DNA from: Nocardioides sp. Iso805N
GTDB lineage: Bacteria; Actinomycetota; Actinomycetes; Propionibacteriales; Nocardioidaceae
DNA: 64,000 nucleotides
Assembly (NCBI RefSeq): GCF_000364605.1
Contig: NZ_KB822580.1
Coordinates: 190,823-254,822 of the forward strand
Direction of reading: 5' to 3'
Below are positions 27,925 to 36,628 of the stretch, one piece after another (within the stretch, counting starts at the first letter, position 1; each line of letters opens with the position of its first letter). The notes beneath the pieces were generated by a model. That model was not told the DNA's origin, made no database searches, and saw only the letters and a list, made by a program, of their open reading frames with translations. Position numbers and translations under genes: made by a program.

Positions 27925-29514
27925 TCATTCCGGCAAACAATCTTCGGGCCTGTGAGGGGCCTGTGCGACGAGGGTCGCCTTGATGTCGGTCTTGAGCACC
28001 TTACCGACCTTCGAACGAGGCAGGTCGGCCCAGATCTCGACCTGCTTGGGCGCCTTCACGCTGCCCAGCCGCTCCTTGACGAACGCTTCGGCTTCGCCCG
28101 GGGCCAGCCGCCGCCCGGGCAGCAGCTGCACCACCGCCGTCACCCGCTCGCCCCACTTGTCGTCGGGCAGCCCGATCACGGCACAGTCCTGCACCGAAGG
28201 ATGCTGCATCAGCGCTTGCTCCACCTCGGTCGAGTAGACGTTGAAGCCGCCGGTGATGACCATGTCCTTGGCCCTGTCGACGATGAAGAGGAAGCCGTCC
28301 TCGTCGAGGTAGCCGATGTCGCCGGTGCGATGCCAGCCGTGGATGCTCGCCTCGGCCGATGCGGCCGGGTTGCGGAAGTAGCCGGCCATCACCAGCGAGC
28401 CGCGCACCACGATCTCTCCCCGCCCACCGCGGGGGAGGGTGGCGCCGTCCTCGCTCATGATCGCCACCCGCACCAGGGGGGACGGCCGACCGGCCGAGGC
28501 GAGCCGCTCGCGCGCGACTTTCCCATCGGGAAGGAAGTGATCGCGCGGAGCAAGAGTGGAGATCATCATCGGCGCCTCCGTCTGGCCGAAGAGCTGGGCC
28601 ATCACGGGTCCGATCCGGGTCAGCGCCTCCTCCAGGCGGGTCGGCGACATCGGCGCCGCGCCGTACCAGAAGCACTGCAGCGAGCCCAGGTCGGTCGCGT
28701 CGAGCTCCGGGTGGGCGAGCAGCATGTAGATCAGCGTCGGCGGTAGGAAGGTGTGGGTCACCCGGTGTCGCGCCACGTGCTCCAGGAAGCTGCCGACGTC
28801 GGGCGTGCGCATCACCACGATCTCGCCACCACGGGCCAGCACCGGGAAGCACAGCACCCCGGCGGCGTGGGTCAGTGGCGCCAGGGCGAGGTAGACCGGC
28901 CTGTCCTCGAACGGGTAGCTCATCAGCGTGATCGCCGTCATCGCCTCGAGGTTGCCCTCCGTGAGCATCACCGCCTTGGGTCGGCCGGTGGTACCGCCGG
29001 TGCCGACGAGCATGGCGAGGCCCGTACCGGCGGGGTCGTCCGGTGGTCGAGGTGCGGGCGGGGCGAGGCTCGAAGCCTCCGTGGCAGCCAGGAACTCCGC
29101 CCATGTCAGCGCCCCGTCCACGGCCGCGTCCAGGCACACCAGCGTGGTGAGCCGGGGGAGCTGGTCACGGATGGTGGCGACCAGGCCGGCGTAGGCGGAC
29201 TGGAAGACCAGCGCCCGGGCACCGAAGAGCTCGAGCAGCTCCCGGTTCTCGGCGGCCTCGTTGCGCGGGTTGATCGGGCACCAGACCGCGCCGACCCGGC
29301 TGATCCCGAAGACGGTGGTGAACGCCGTCGGGTCGTTCGACGACAGGATCGCGACCGGGTCGCCGCGGCCGATGCCCTGCGCCCGCAGCGCATCGGCGAT
29401 CCGGTGGCTGAGCACCTGGACCTCGGCGTAGGTCGAGGTCGTCCCGTCGGTCGTCAGGCACGGCGCGGACGGATCCACGTCCGCACCCTTGTCCAGGTAG
29501 TCGGCGAGTCGCAT
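27925..29514 (-). CDS. Acyl-CoA synthetase (AMP-forming, FadD type)
   Basis: 529 residues of the ANL superfamily. The phosphate loop is GTGGTTGRPKAV near 172; further motifs are YGAAPM, FGQTEAPM, the hinge region HRTGDIGYLDEDGFLFIVDR, and the C-terminal catalytic lysine in LPRSKVGKVLKTD. It activates a carboxylic acid to its acyl-CoA through an acyl-AMP. It is last in the SDR - saccharopine-dehydrogenase-like - fadD operon, 12 bases after its neighbour. A dispersed repeat encodes part of residues about 145-160. The likely role is entry of an unknown acid into beta-oxidation-like catabolism. Confidence 0.92.
   Translation of the reverse strand: MRLADYLDKGADVDPSAPCLTTDGTTSTYAEVQVLSHRIADALRAQGIGRGDPVAILSSNDPTAFTTVFGISRVGAVWCPINPRNEAAENRELLELFGARALVFQSAYAGLVATIRDQLPRLTTLVCLDAAVDGALTWAEFLAATEASSLAPPAPRPPDDPAGTGLAMLVGTGGTTGRPKAVMLTEGNLEAMTAITLMSYPFEDRPVYLALAPLTHAAGVLCFPVLARGGEIVVMRTPDVGSFLEHVARHRVTHTFLPPTLIYMLLAHPELDATDLGSLQCFWYGAAPMSPTRLEEALTRIGPVMAQLFGQTEAPMMISTLAPRDHFLPDGKVARERLASAGRPSPLVRVAIMSEDGATLPRGGRGEIVVRGSLVMAGYFRNPAASAEASIHGWHRTGDIGYLDEDGFLFIVDRAKDMVITGGFNVYSTEVEQALMQHPSVQDCAVIGLPDDKWGERVTAVVQLLPGRRLAPGEAEAFVKERLGSVKAPKQVEIWADLPRSKVGKVLKTDIKATLVAQAPHRPEDCLPE
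29039..29080. repeat. Dispersed repeat, subfamily 1, copy B (inside fadD)
   Basis: Starts with the same 29 bases as the copy at 11695 (one difference) and then diverges into a short GGCTCGAAGCC palindrome. It lies in frame within the acyl-CoA synthetase gene, encoding a proline-rich linker (APPAPRPPDDPAG) just before the ATP-binding loop. Confidence 0.65.
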
Positions 29515-29526
29515 CGTCGGGCCCCG

Positions 29527-30684
29527 TCATCCGGCCTGTCGGGTCACGACCGGCTCGGCGACGAGTCCGAAGGCACGCAGCTGGCCGAGCAGCTCGCGGT
29601 GGCCGAAAGCCTGGCACCCCGAGGCGAAGCCGACCCGCAGCGGAGGCTGCTGCAGCAGCGAGTACGCCGCGAAGGCCTGCAGCAGACCCGTCTGCTTGTA
29701 GTTCTGGTTCCCGTGGATGACGCAGTGTGCGCGTCCCAGCGGACCCGAGGCGTGCACCGAGTCCAGAGACTTGTTGAGCCGCGGGTTCTCCCGCGGCGGC
29801 ATCTGGTTCATCACCTGGGCCGCGGTCGCGGTCAGCGCTTCGTCACGCTGCTCGGCGTCCATGTCCTTGGTCGCCTCCAGCGCGCCGGCGACGATCTGGG
29901 GGACACCGTTCATCAGGGCGGCGTTGAAGACCCCGCCCTGGGCCTTGCAGGTGGCCACCCGCGGATCGCGCTTGAACCAGACCGGGTGCGAGGTGCCGCC
30001 CCAGGGCAGTGACTGCGCCAGCTCGTGCTGCCCCGGCACGACCAGCGGCACCAGGCCCTGGGTCGGATCGAAGGGCACGTAGCTGTTCTGCTCCAGGTAG
30101 TGCGCGACCGACGTGGCCGCGTTGACCAGGATGGTCCGGGTCGAGGCGATCGTGGGGGAACCGCCCCAGAACACGGCGATGTCCAGCGTGTCCAGGCCGG
30201 GTTGCTCGAGACAGATCTGGGCCGCGATCTCGCCGGTGGTGTACATCTGGGCGATACCCGGTGCCAGCAGGAGGCCGGCTGCGGCGAAGTGCGCGCCGTA
30301 CTGCTCCTCGCAGGTGATCAGCCAGTCCTGCTCGCCGGTGGTGTCGGTGTAGTGGGTGCCGGCCGCGAGGCAGGCCTGCACGACCTCGGGGCCGTACTGG
30401 GAGAACGGGCCGACGGTGTTGAGCACCACCTGCGCGCCGGTGAACAGCTCGGTCAGCGCCTCGACGGTGTGCTCCACCACGGCGACCTCGTAGTCGGCGG
30501 TCTCGACGCCGGGCACGTTGCTGGCCAGCGCGTCCTTGAGCCGCTGCTCGGAGCGGCCGGCGGCGATGAAGGGGATGCCGAACTCGCGCAGGTACTCGCA
30601 CACCAGCCGGCCGGTGTAGCCGGAGGCGCCGTAGACGACGACGGGGCGCTTGCTCGGTGCGCTGCTCTGGATCGACATGCTCAC
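29527..30684 (-). CDS. Saccharopine dehydrogenase-like NAD(P)-binding protein
   Basis: 385 residues. A Rossmann fold at the N-terminus (VVVYGASGYTGRLVCEYL, about 15) and LNTVGPFSQYGPEVVQACL are typical of the saccharopine dehydrogenase/trans-acting enoyl reductase family. The middle part (MYTTGEIAAQICLEQPGLD) and C-terminus resemble uncharacterised actinobacterial members. The start is taken as the GTG that overlaps the SDR stop (GTGA); ATG at 30678 is also possible. The reaction is unknown; the context suggests a reduction or oxidation step in the same acid pathway as the FadD and SDR. Confidence 0.8.
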   Translation of the reverse strand: MSMSIQSSAPSKRPVVVYGASGYTGRLVCEYLREFGIPFIAAGRSEQRLKDALASNVPGVETADYEVAVVEHTVEALTELFTGAQVVLNTVGPFSQYGPEVVQACLAAGTHYTDTTGEQDWLITCEEQYGAHFAAAGLLLAPGIAQMYTTGEIAAQICLEQPGLDTLDIAVFWGGSPTIASTRTILVNAATSVAHYLEQNSYVPFDPTQGLVPLVVPGQHELAQSLPWGGTSHPVWFKRDPRVATCKAQGGVFNAALMNGVPQIVAGALEATKDMDAEQRDEALTATAAQVMNQMPPRENPRLNKSLDSVHASGPLGRAHCVIHGNQNYKQTGLLQAFAAYSLLQQPPLRVGFASGCQAFGHRELLGQLRAFGLVAEPVVTRQAG

Positions 30685-31469
30685 ATCCCCATCCCGCCGT
30701 CGACCGGCAGCCCGACGCCGGTGATGAAGCGCGCGCGGTCCGTGGCGAGGAAGACGACCGCGTCGGCCATGTCCTCGACGGTGCCGAGCCGGCCGGCCGG
30801 CGTCAGACCGACCACGCCCTCGACGGCCGCCTGGGGCGACTCGAACAGCCCGAGCGCGGCGACGTCGCTGGCCAGGCCGGCGCCCATCTCGGTGGGCACC
30901 AGGCCGGGGTAGACGCAGTTGACCCGGACGCCGTAGCCGAGCTTGCCGCTCTCCATCGCCGCCACCCGGGTGAGCCGATCGACCGCCGACTTGGTGGCGG
31001 AGTAGACGGCGATCCCCGGGAACGCGATGGTGGCCGCCACCGATGAGACGTTGATGATCGTGCCGCCCTGGCCCGCGGCGCCGCCGGGGCGCATCGTGCG
31101 CAGGCCGTGCTTGAGACCGAGCGAGGTGCCGAGGACGTTGACCTCGAGCATGGTGCGCACATCGGCCGGGTCGAGCTCGGTGATCAGGCTGGTGATCTCG
31201 ACGCCGGCGTTGTTGACCAGGATGTCCAGGCCGCCGAGCTCTCCGACGGCCGCGGTCAGCGCGCTGGCCCAGCCGGAGTCATCGGTGACATCGAGGTGCA
31301 CGAAGCCGTGACCCTCGCCGAGGTCGGCCGCCACCTTGGCGCCGAGATCGTCCTTCACGTCCGCGACGACGACCGACGCGCCCGCCGCGGCAAGCGCGCG
31401 GGCCATGCCCTCCCCGAGACCTTGGGCCCCGCCGGTGACCACGGCCCTGCGACCGCTGAGTTCGCTCAT
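30681..31469 (-). CDS. Short-chain dehydrogenase/reductase
   Basis: 262 residues, classical SDR: cofactor loop TGGAQGLGEG near residue 12, NNAG near 86, catalytic Ser in VSSVAATIAF and YSATK near 157, and a PVDGGMGM C-terminus. Asp in VVVADVKD suggests NAD preference. It is the first gene of the operon and faces the TetR gene across a 190-base gap with two perfect palindromes. Substrate unknown. Confidence 0.93.
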   Translation of the reverse strand: MSELSGRRAVVTGGAQGLGEGMARALAAAGASVVVADVKDDLGAKVAADLGEGHGFVHLDVTDDSGWASALTAAVGELGGLDILVNNAGVEITSLITELDPADVRTMLEVNVLGTSLGLKHGLRTMRPGGAAGQGGTIINVSSVAATIAFPGIAVYSATKSAVDRLTRVAAMESGKLGYGVRVNCVYPGLVPTEMGAGLASDVAALGLFESPQAAVEGVVGLTPAGRLGTVEDMADAVVFLATDRARFITGVGLPVDGGMGM

Positions 31470-31504
31470 CTGCTGCTCCTGGTGAGTGGATCGAGTCGAA
31501 TCGT

Positions 31505-31524
31505 CGTGTGACGCCAGTCACACG
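31505..31524. promoter_or_regulatory. Palindrome 1 in the SDR/TetR gap
   Basis: CGTGTGAC-GCCA-GTCACACG: perfect 8-base arms with a 4-base spacer, 36 bases upstream of the SDR start. A candidate regulator site in the divergent promoter region. Confidence 0.5.
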
Positions 31525-31535
31525 CTGGCCGTTAA

Positions 31536-31551
31536 CTTGACGGTTGTCAAG
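31536..31551. promoter_or_regulatory. Palindrome 2 in the SDR/TetR gap (TetR operator candidate)
   Basis: CTTGACGGTTGTCAAG: perfect 6-base arms with a 4-base spacer in AT-rich sequence, including a TTGAC that can be a -35 box. It is the best candidate operator for the adjacent TetR-family protein, controlling both divergent units. Confidence 0.6.
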
Positions 31552-31659
31552 ATAAATCCGGACAGATGACCAAAATTCGGGGAGCCCGCCGAAACGCCGC
31601 TCCCGCCACGGCGGGAGCGGCTACAGTGGCGAGGTTGCTGGCTGCGAAAGGGGTGCGCG

Positions 31660-32319
31660 ATGGGCGCCGATCTCATGGAGGAGTCCACGGGCGCTGTCCC
31701 GAGTCTCGCCCCGCCCCGTCGTCGCGGCACGGTCGACAAGCACCAGGAGCGTCGAGACCAGCTCGCGGAGTCGGCGCTGGTCACCCTGGGAGAGCTCGGC
31801 TACGCCCGCACCAGCCTGCGCGACATCGCGGCCAACTCGCCGTTCAGCCACGGCGTCGTGCACTACTACTTCCGCGACAAGAACGAGCTGATCGTCTACT
31901 GCGTGCGGTTCCACAAGTCCACGTGCGTGCTGCGCTACGACGACGTGGTGGAGAGTGCGGGATCGAGCGAGGAGCTGGTCGACGGCTTCGTCGCCAAGTT
32001 GCGCGAGACGCTCACCGCCGACGCTCCGATGCACCGCCTCTGGTACGACCTGCGCACCGCCAGCATGTTCGAGGAGCCGCTGCGCGCGACGGTCGCGCTG
32101 ATCGACGGCTGGCTCCAGGACATGGTGTGGCGGGTCCTCGCCCGCTACGCGAGCCTGGCGGGGAAGGGCGTCGCCGTGACGCCTGCGGTGGCATACGCGA
32201 TCGTCGACGGGCTCTTCCAGCAGGCGCTGCTGGCCATGCACGACCAGCCCGCCGAGTCGTTGGACCGGATCGACCGATCCGTCCGGGACCTGCTGCCCAG
32301 TCTGCTTCTGTCCGCCTGA
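31660..32319 (+). CDS. TetR-family transcriptional regulator
   Basis: 219 residues. The N-terminal helix-turn-helix (about 28-75: LAESALVTLGELGYARTSLR then FSHGVVHYYFRDKNEL) is typical TetR. The ligand-binding C-terminus (about 90-215) has no assigned substrate. Divergent from the SDR-fadD operon, so it most likely represses that operon and itself until an acyl-CoA or related ligand binds. An internal ATG at 31675 is an alternative start. Confidence 0.9.
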   Translation: MGADLMEESTGAVPSLAPPRRRGTVDKHQERRDQLAESALVTLGELGYARTSLRDIAANSPFSHGVVHYYFRDKNELIVYCVRFHKSTCVLRYDDVVESAGSSEELVDGFVAKLRETLTADAPMHRLWYDLRTASMFEEPLRATVALIDGWLQDMVWRVLARYASLAGKGVAVTPAVAYAIVDGLFQQALLAMHDQPAESLDRIDRSVRDLLPSLLLSA

Positions 32320-32337
32320 GTGGAGTAACCTGAGCGC

Positions 32338-32376
32338 GTGCAGACGAGCGCCCTCCTTCTTCATCAGCCGCGCTGA
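32338..32376 (+). CDS. Leucine leader peptide of leuS
   Basis: GTG-initiated 12-codon ORF encoding V(M)QTSALLLHQPR, with three consecutive Leu codons (CTC CTT CTT, 32353-32361). It lies 19 bases after the TetR stop and is followed by two hairpins and a U tract before leuS. This is the arrangement of ribosome-mediated attenuation: stalling at the Leu codons when charged leucyl-tRNA is short would prevent termination. Confidence 0.75.
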   Translation: MQTSALLLHQPR

Positions 32377-32420
32377 TTCATCTGATCGCGCGGCAACCCC
32401 TCCCTGCGAGGGGTTTTTTC
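32367..32420 (+). terminator. leuS attenuator: hairpin plus intrinsic terminator
   Basis: Hairpin 1 has a perfect 7-base stem GCCGCGC (32367-32373) with GCGCGGC (32388-32394) and overlaps the leader stop codon. Immediately after it, AACCCCTC (32395-32402) pairs with GAGGGGTT (32408-32415), followed by six T (32414-32419), a textbook intrinsic terminator 44 bases before the leuS ATG. Which alternative structure forms the antiterminator was not resolved by eye. Confidence 0.8.
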
Positions 32421-32463
32421 ATGTCAGGGGCGCTCGAGGTCGAGCGGTAGAGGAACGAGAACG

Positions 32464-34893
32464 ATGACGCAGGAGCAGCAGGAGACCGCGGCGTACGACG
32501 CCACGGAGCTGCAGGAGAAGTGGCGACCGGTGTGGGAGCGGCTGGACCCGTTCAAGGCCGGGCTGCGCGAGGGCGCCGAGAAGCGCTACGCGCTGACGAT
32601 GTTCCCCTACCCCTCCGGCGATCTGCACATGGGCCACGCCGAGGTGATGGCGCTGCACGACGTGATCGCACGGTACTGGTGGCAGCGCGGCTACGACGTC
32701 CTCAACCCGATCGGTTGGGACTCCTTCGGTCTGCCGGCCGAGAACGCCGCGATCAAGCGCAACGAGCACCCGGCGCAGTTCACCTACGCCAACATCGAGG
32801 TCCAGGCCGAGTCCTTCAAGCGGTACGGCGTCAGCTTCGACTGGTCGACCCGTCTGCACACCTCGGACCCGGAGTACTACCGGTGGACGCAGTGGCTGTT
32901 CCTCAAGTTCCGGGAGTGGGGCCTGGCCTACCGCAAGAACTCCCCGGTCAACTGGTGTCCCAACGACCAGACCGTGCTGGCCAACGAGCAGGTGCTGGCC
33001 GACGGTACGTGTGAGCGGTGTGGTGCGGTCGTCACCAAGAAGGAGCTCACCCAGTGGTACTTCAAGATCACCGACTACGCCCAGCGGCTGCTCGACGGCA
33101 TCGACCGGCTCGAGGGCAGCTGGCCTGAGCGGGTCGTCCACTCGCAGCGCAACTGGATCGGTCGCTCCGAGGGTGCCCACGTCGACTTCGTGCTGCAGTT
33201 GGCCGACGGCTCGCAGCGCACCGTCACCGTCTTCACCACTCGACCGGACACGCTCTCGGGCGCGACGTTCATGGTGATCGCGGCCGACGCCGCCCTCGCC
33301 TCGGAGGTGGTGGCCCCCGGCCGGGCCGGCGAGCTGGCGAGCTACCTGGAGGAGGTCCGCAAGGCCTCCGACATCGACCGCCTCGCCACCGACCGGCCCA
33401 AGACCGGTATCGACCTGGGCATCACCGCGACCAACCCGCTGACCGGCGAGCAGATCCCGGTCTGGGCCGCCGATTACGTGCTGGCCGACTACGGCACCGG
33501 CGCGATCATGGCGGTGCCGGCGCACGACGACCGCGACCGCGAGTTCGCGGAGGTCTTCGGGCTGCCGATCGTCCCGGTGTACACGGAGTCCGACGATGAG
33601 GGCGACCAGCCCTACGACAAGGCCGCCGAGGTCGCCGCTGCGATCGCGAAGCTCGAGGCCGCCGGCACCGGCCAGCGGACCGTGAACTACCGGCTGCGCG
33701 ACTGGCTGCTCTCCCGCCAGCGGTTCTGGGGTGCGCCGATCCCGATCATCCACTGCGAGGCCTGTGGCGAGGTCGCGGTGCCGGAGTCGGAGCTGCCCGT
33801 GCGGCTGCCCGACGACGTACGCGGCGAGGAGCTGAAGCCCAAGGGCAGCTCGCCGCTGGCCGCCATCGCCGAGTGGGTCAACGTCGAGTGCCCGCAGTGC
33901 GGCGGGCCGGCCAAGCGCGACTCCGACACGATGGACACCTTCGTCGACTCGTCGTGGTACTACCTGCGCTACGTCTCCCCGAAGCTGGACACGGCTCCGT
34001 TCGACGTCGAGCTGATGCGCGAGTGGGGCCCCATCGATCAGTACGTCGGCGGCGTCGAGCACGCCGTGCTGCACCTGCTCTACAGCCGCTTCTTCACCAA
34101 GGTGCTGCACGACCACGGCTACCTCGACTTCGAGGAGCCCTTCAGCCGCCTGATGAGTCAGGGCGTGGTGATCAACCAGGGCAAGAAGATGTCGAAGTCG
34201 CTCGGCAACGGCGTCAACCTGGGCGATCAGCTCGACGAGTATGGCGTGGACGCCGTGCGTCTGACGCTGGTCTTCGCCGGCCCGCCCGAGGACAACATCG
34301 ACTGGGCCGACGTCTCGCCGGCCGGCTCGCTGCGCTTCCTCCAGCGCGCCTGGCGGTTGGCGGGCGACGTGACGTCGGCTCCTGGAGCCCCGGTGGCCGA
34401 GGGCGACGTCGCCCTGCGGCGGGCGACCCACAAGACGCTGCACGAGGTCGAGCACCTCATGGAGACCTATCGGTTCAACGTCGTGGTCGCGCGCACCATG
34501 GAGCTGGTCAACGCCACCCGCAAGGCGATCGACACCGGCTGCGGCCCGGCTGACCCAGCGGTGCGCGAGGCCGTGGAGGCGATCGCGATCCTGCTGTCGC
34601 TGGTCGCGCCGTACACGGCCGAGGAGATGTGGGAGCGGCTCGGTCACGAGCCGACCGTTGCCCGCGCCGGCTGGCCGGTCGTCGAGGACGCGCTGCTGGT
34701 CGATGACACCGTCACGGCTGTCGTCCAGGTCGCCGGCAAGGTCCGCGCGCGTCTGGAGGTCCCGCCGGCGATCACGGAGGCCGATCTGGAGGCTGCTGCG
34801 CTGGCCGACCCGGCGATCGTCGCGCTGCTGGACGGCGCGGCTCCCAAGAAGGTCATCGTGCGCGCGCCGAAGCTGGTCAACATCGTCCCCTGA
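32464..34893 (+). CDS. leuS: Leucyl-tRNA synthetase
   Basis: 809 residues, class Ia synthetase charging tRNA-Leu. HIGH appears as HMGH in [13 protein letters not shown] (about residue 52) and KMSKS is at [11 protein letters not shown]. The CP1 editing domain is present, with the Thr-rich FTTRPDT and VPAHDDRD holding the editing Asp. Zinc-type cysteine pairs are visible (CERCG, CEACG, CPQCGG). It is slightly shorter than E. coli LeuRS (860). Expression is probably set by the leader peptide and terminator just upstream. Confidence 0.97.
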   Translation: MTQEQQETAAYDATELQEKWRPVWERLDPFKAGLREGAEKRYALTMFPYPSGDLHMGHAEVMALHDVIARYWWQRGYDVLNPIGWDSFGLPAENAAIKRNEHPAQFTYANIEVQAESFKRYGVSFDWSTRLHTSDPEYYRWTQWLFLKFREWGLAYRKNSPVNWCPNDQTVLANEQVLADGTCERCGAVVTKKELTQWYFKITDYAQRLLDGIDRLEGSWPERVVHSQRNWIGRSEGAHVDFVLQLADGSQRTVTVFTTRPDTLSGATFMVIAADAALASEVVAPGRAGELASYLEEVRKASDIDRLATDRPKTGIDLGITATNPLTGEQIPVWAADYVLADYGTGAIMAVPAHDDRDREFAEVFGLPIVPVYTESDDEGDQPYDKAAEVAAAIAKLEAAGTGQRTVNYRLRDWLLSRQRFWGAPIPIIHCEACGEVAVPESELPVRLPDDVRGEELKPKGSSPLAAIAEWVNVECPQCGGPAKRDSDTMDTFVDSSWYYLRYVSPKLDTAPFDVELMREWGPIDQYVGGVEHAVLHLLYSRFFTKVLHDHGYLDFEEPFSRLMSQGVVINQGKKMSKSLGNGVNLGDQLDEYGVDAVRLTLVFAGPPEDNIDWADVSPAGSLRFLQRAWRLAGDVTSAPGAPVAEGDVALRRATHKTLHEVEHLMETYRFNVVVARTMELVNATRKAIDTGCGPADPAVREAVEAIAILLSLVAPYTAEEMWERLGHEPTVARAGWPVVEDALLVDDTVTAVVQVAGKVRARLEVPPAITEADLEAAALADPAIVALLDGAAPKKVIVRAPKLVNIVP

Positions 34894-34899
34894 GGGCGT

Positions 34900-34937
34900 T
34901 GAGAGGTCACCTTTCGCCGGTCGAGAGGTCAGTTGTC
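34900..34937. repeat. GAGAGGTCA repeat element between leuS and the kinase gene
   Basis: Contains GAGAGGTCA twice (34901 and 34924, 23 bases apart) around CTTTCGCCGGTC. It resembles the arms of the large inverted repeat at 26188-26266. It ends exactly where the next gene starts. Confidence 0.55.
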
Positions 34938-35465
34938 GTGCGACGAGTGCTCGTGGTCGATACCTCCGGTGCCGGCAAGACCACCCTGGCCGGGCGGATC
35001 AGCGCCCGGCTGGGGATCGAGCACGTCGAGATCGACGCGCTCTTCCACGGACCGGCGTGGACGCCGCGGCCTGAGTTCCTCGACGATGTGCGGACGCATC
35101 CCGCACGGGAGGCGTGGGTCACCGAGTGGCAGTACGCCGCCGCACGTCCGCTCCTGCTCGAGCGCGCCACCTTGGTGGTCTGGCTCGACCTTCCGCTGTG
35201 GCTGTGGTTGAGCCGCGTCGTGCGGCGGACGGTGCAACGGCGCTGGCGGCGTACTGAGCTCTGGAACGGCAACGTGGAGGCATCACTGTGGCGCTCCTTC
35301 ACCGAGGGGATCATCCGGTGGGCCTGGCGCACCCGGCGAAAGTACGACGACCTGCCCGCCCAGCTCCTCACGGCCGGGCGGGGCGGCCTGCCGCTGGTGC
35401 GGCTGCGCTCCCGAGCCGAGGTCGAGGCGTGGCTCGCCACCCTGCCCGTGCCCGCTAGAGAGTGA
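34938..35465 (+). CDS. P-loop kinase (adenylate kinase/topology-modulation-like)
   Basis: 175 residues. The Walker A loop is DTSGAGKTTLA near residue 8; the usual first Gly is Asp. IEHVEIDALFHGPAW and the lid-like region WRTELWNGN resemble small nucleoside-type kinases annotated as AAA or topology modulation (FlaR-like) proteins. The GTG at 34938 was chosen because the only longer start (TTG at 34899) would put the repeat element into the protein. Function unknown; phosphate acceptor not identifiable. Confidence 0.75.
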   Translation: MRRVLVVDTSGAGKTTLAGRISARLGIEHVEIDALFHGPAWTPRPEFLDDVRTHPAREAWVTEWQYAAARPLLLERATLVVWLDLPLWLWLSRVVRRTVQRRWRRTELWNGNVEASLWRSFTEGIIRWAWRTRRKYDDLPAQLLTAGRGGLPLVRLRSRAEVEAWLATLPVPARE

Positions 35466-35571
35466 GCCAGCAGATCGCGGTCAGCAGCGCCACCAGGGCG
35501 AGCACCAGGATGATCCCGGGCAGCTCGGCGGGGTCGCTGTTCCGCTCGCGTTCGTTGATCTCGATCGTCAT
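35455..35571 (-). CDS. Small single-span membrane protein, 38 residues
   Basis: An ATG at 35569-35571 opens 38 codons: a charged N-terminus (MTIEINERERNSDPAELPG) followed by one strongly hydrophobic helix (IILVLALVALLTAICWLTL) and TAG. It overlaps the 3' end of the kinase gene by 11 bases on the opposite strand and is divergent from degV. The clean charge-then-helix pattern argues for a real small protein with the N-terminus probably inside; the function is unknown. Confidence 0.6.
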   Translation of the reverse strand: MTIEINERERNSDPAELPGIILVLALVALLTAICWLTL

Positions 35572-35638
35572 GGTTCACCCCAGGTACCCCGATCCTCGCC
35601 CCACTGTCATCACGATGCCGACCGGATAGGGTTTCGCC

Positions 35639-36499
35639 ATGGCCCCGGCACCGAAGGTTGCGGTCGTCACCGACTCGACCGCCCTGTATCCGTCGGGCGA
35701 GATGCCGGAAGGCGTCACGGTGGTCCCGCTCCAGGTGATCATCGACGGCGAGTGTTTCGCCGAGGGGGGCGAGCAGGCCTCGCCGGAGGCGGTGATAGCC
35801 GCCTTCGCCGCGAAGAAGAGGGTCACCACCTCCCGGCCGGCGCCCGCGACCCTGCGCGAGGTCTATGCCCAGCTCGCCGCCGAGGGATACGCCGAGATCC
35901 TCTCGATCCACCTCTCCGGCGACATGAGCGGCACCTTCGAGTCGGCCCAGCTTGCGGCCCGTGAGACGGCGATCCCGGTGGTGGCGCTCGATACCCGAGC
36001 GGTCGGGCCGAGCGTCGGGTTCGCGGCCGCAGCGGCCGTCGCCGCCGTACGGCGCGGGGCGTCGGCGACCGAGGCGGCGCTCGTCGCCAAGGCGCGGGCC
36101 GAGGCGACCCAGTCGCTGATCTACGTCGACTCGCTGGAGCCGATGCGTCGCGGTGGTCGGATCGGTACGGCGGCGGCGGTGCTCGGCTCGGCGCTGGCGG
36201 TCAAGCCGCTGCTCACATTCGCGGACGGCCGCATCGTGGTCAAGGAGAAGGTCCGCACCGCCCAGCGGGCGCTTGCGCGGATGGCGGAGCTGGCCATCGA
36301 CGCAGCCGGCGAGGGACCCGTCGAGGTGGCTGTGGCGCACCTGGCCGCGGAGGATCGGGCTGAGCATCTGGCTGCCGCGCTGTCCGAGCGGCTCGCCGCT
36401 CAGCTGGCCCTCCCGGTGCGCTGCGGTCAGGTGGGGGCGGGCCTCGGGGCCCACGTCGGACCCGGGATGCTCGCGGTCGTGGTGACCCCGGCGCTCTGA
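35639..36499 (+). CDS. degV: DegV family fatty-acid-binding protein
   Basis: 286 residues. VAVVTDSTALYP at the N-terminus, TSRPAPATLREVY, and SIHLSGDMSGTFESA are the lipid-head contact motifs of DegV proteins; MRRGGRIGTAAA is the conserved C-terminal signature. DegV/FakB-type proteins bind a single fatty acid; in firmicutes they present it to FakA kinase, but no FakA gene is seen here. Monocistronic or first gene before comEA (129-base gap). Confidence 0.9.
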   Translation: MAPAPKVAVVTDSTALYPSGEMPEGVTVVPLQVIIDGECFAEGGEQASPEAVIAAFAAKKRVTTSRPAPATLREVYAQLAAEGYAEILSIHLSGDMSGTFESAQLAARETAIPVVALDTRAVGPSVGFAAAAAVAAVRRGASATEAALVAKARAEATQSLIYVDSLEPMRRGGRIGTAAAVLGSALAVKPLLTFADGRIVVKEKVRTAQRALARMAELAIDAAGEGPVEVAVAHLAAEDRAEHLAAALSERLAAQLALPVRCGQVGAGLGAHVGPGMLAVVVTPAL

Positions 36500-36628
36500 C
36501 GGCCGCCTCGCCGCGCTCCCGGGGGCGTGACCGGCACTTTCCGTCCACAGCGCGGTGACGGAGCCGCTCTCTCCCCAGGCGCCTGGGTGGGTCGCGCGCC
36601 GCCGCCCGATCGTTCCTAGCGTCGAGCC

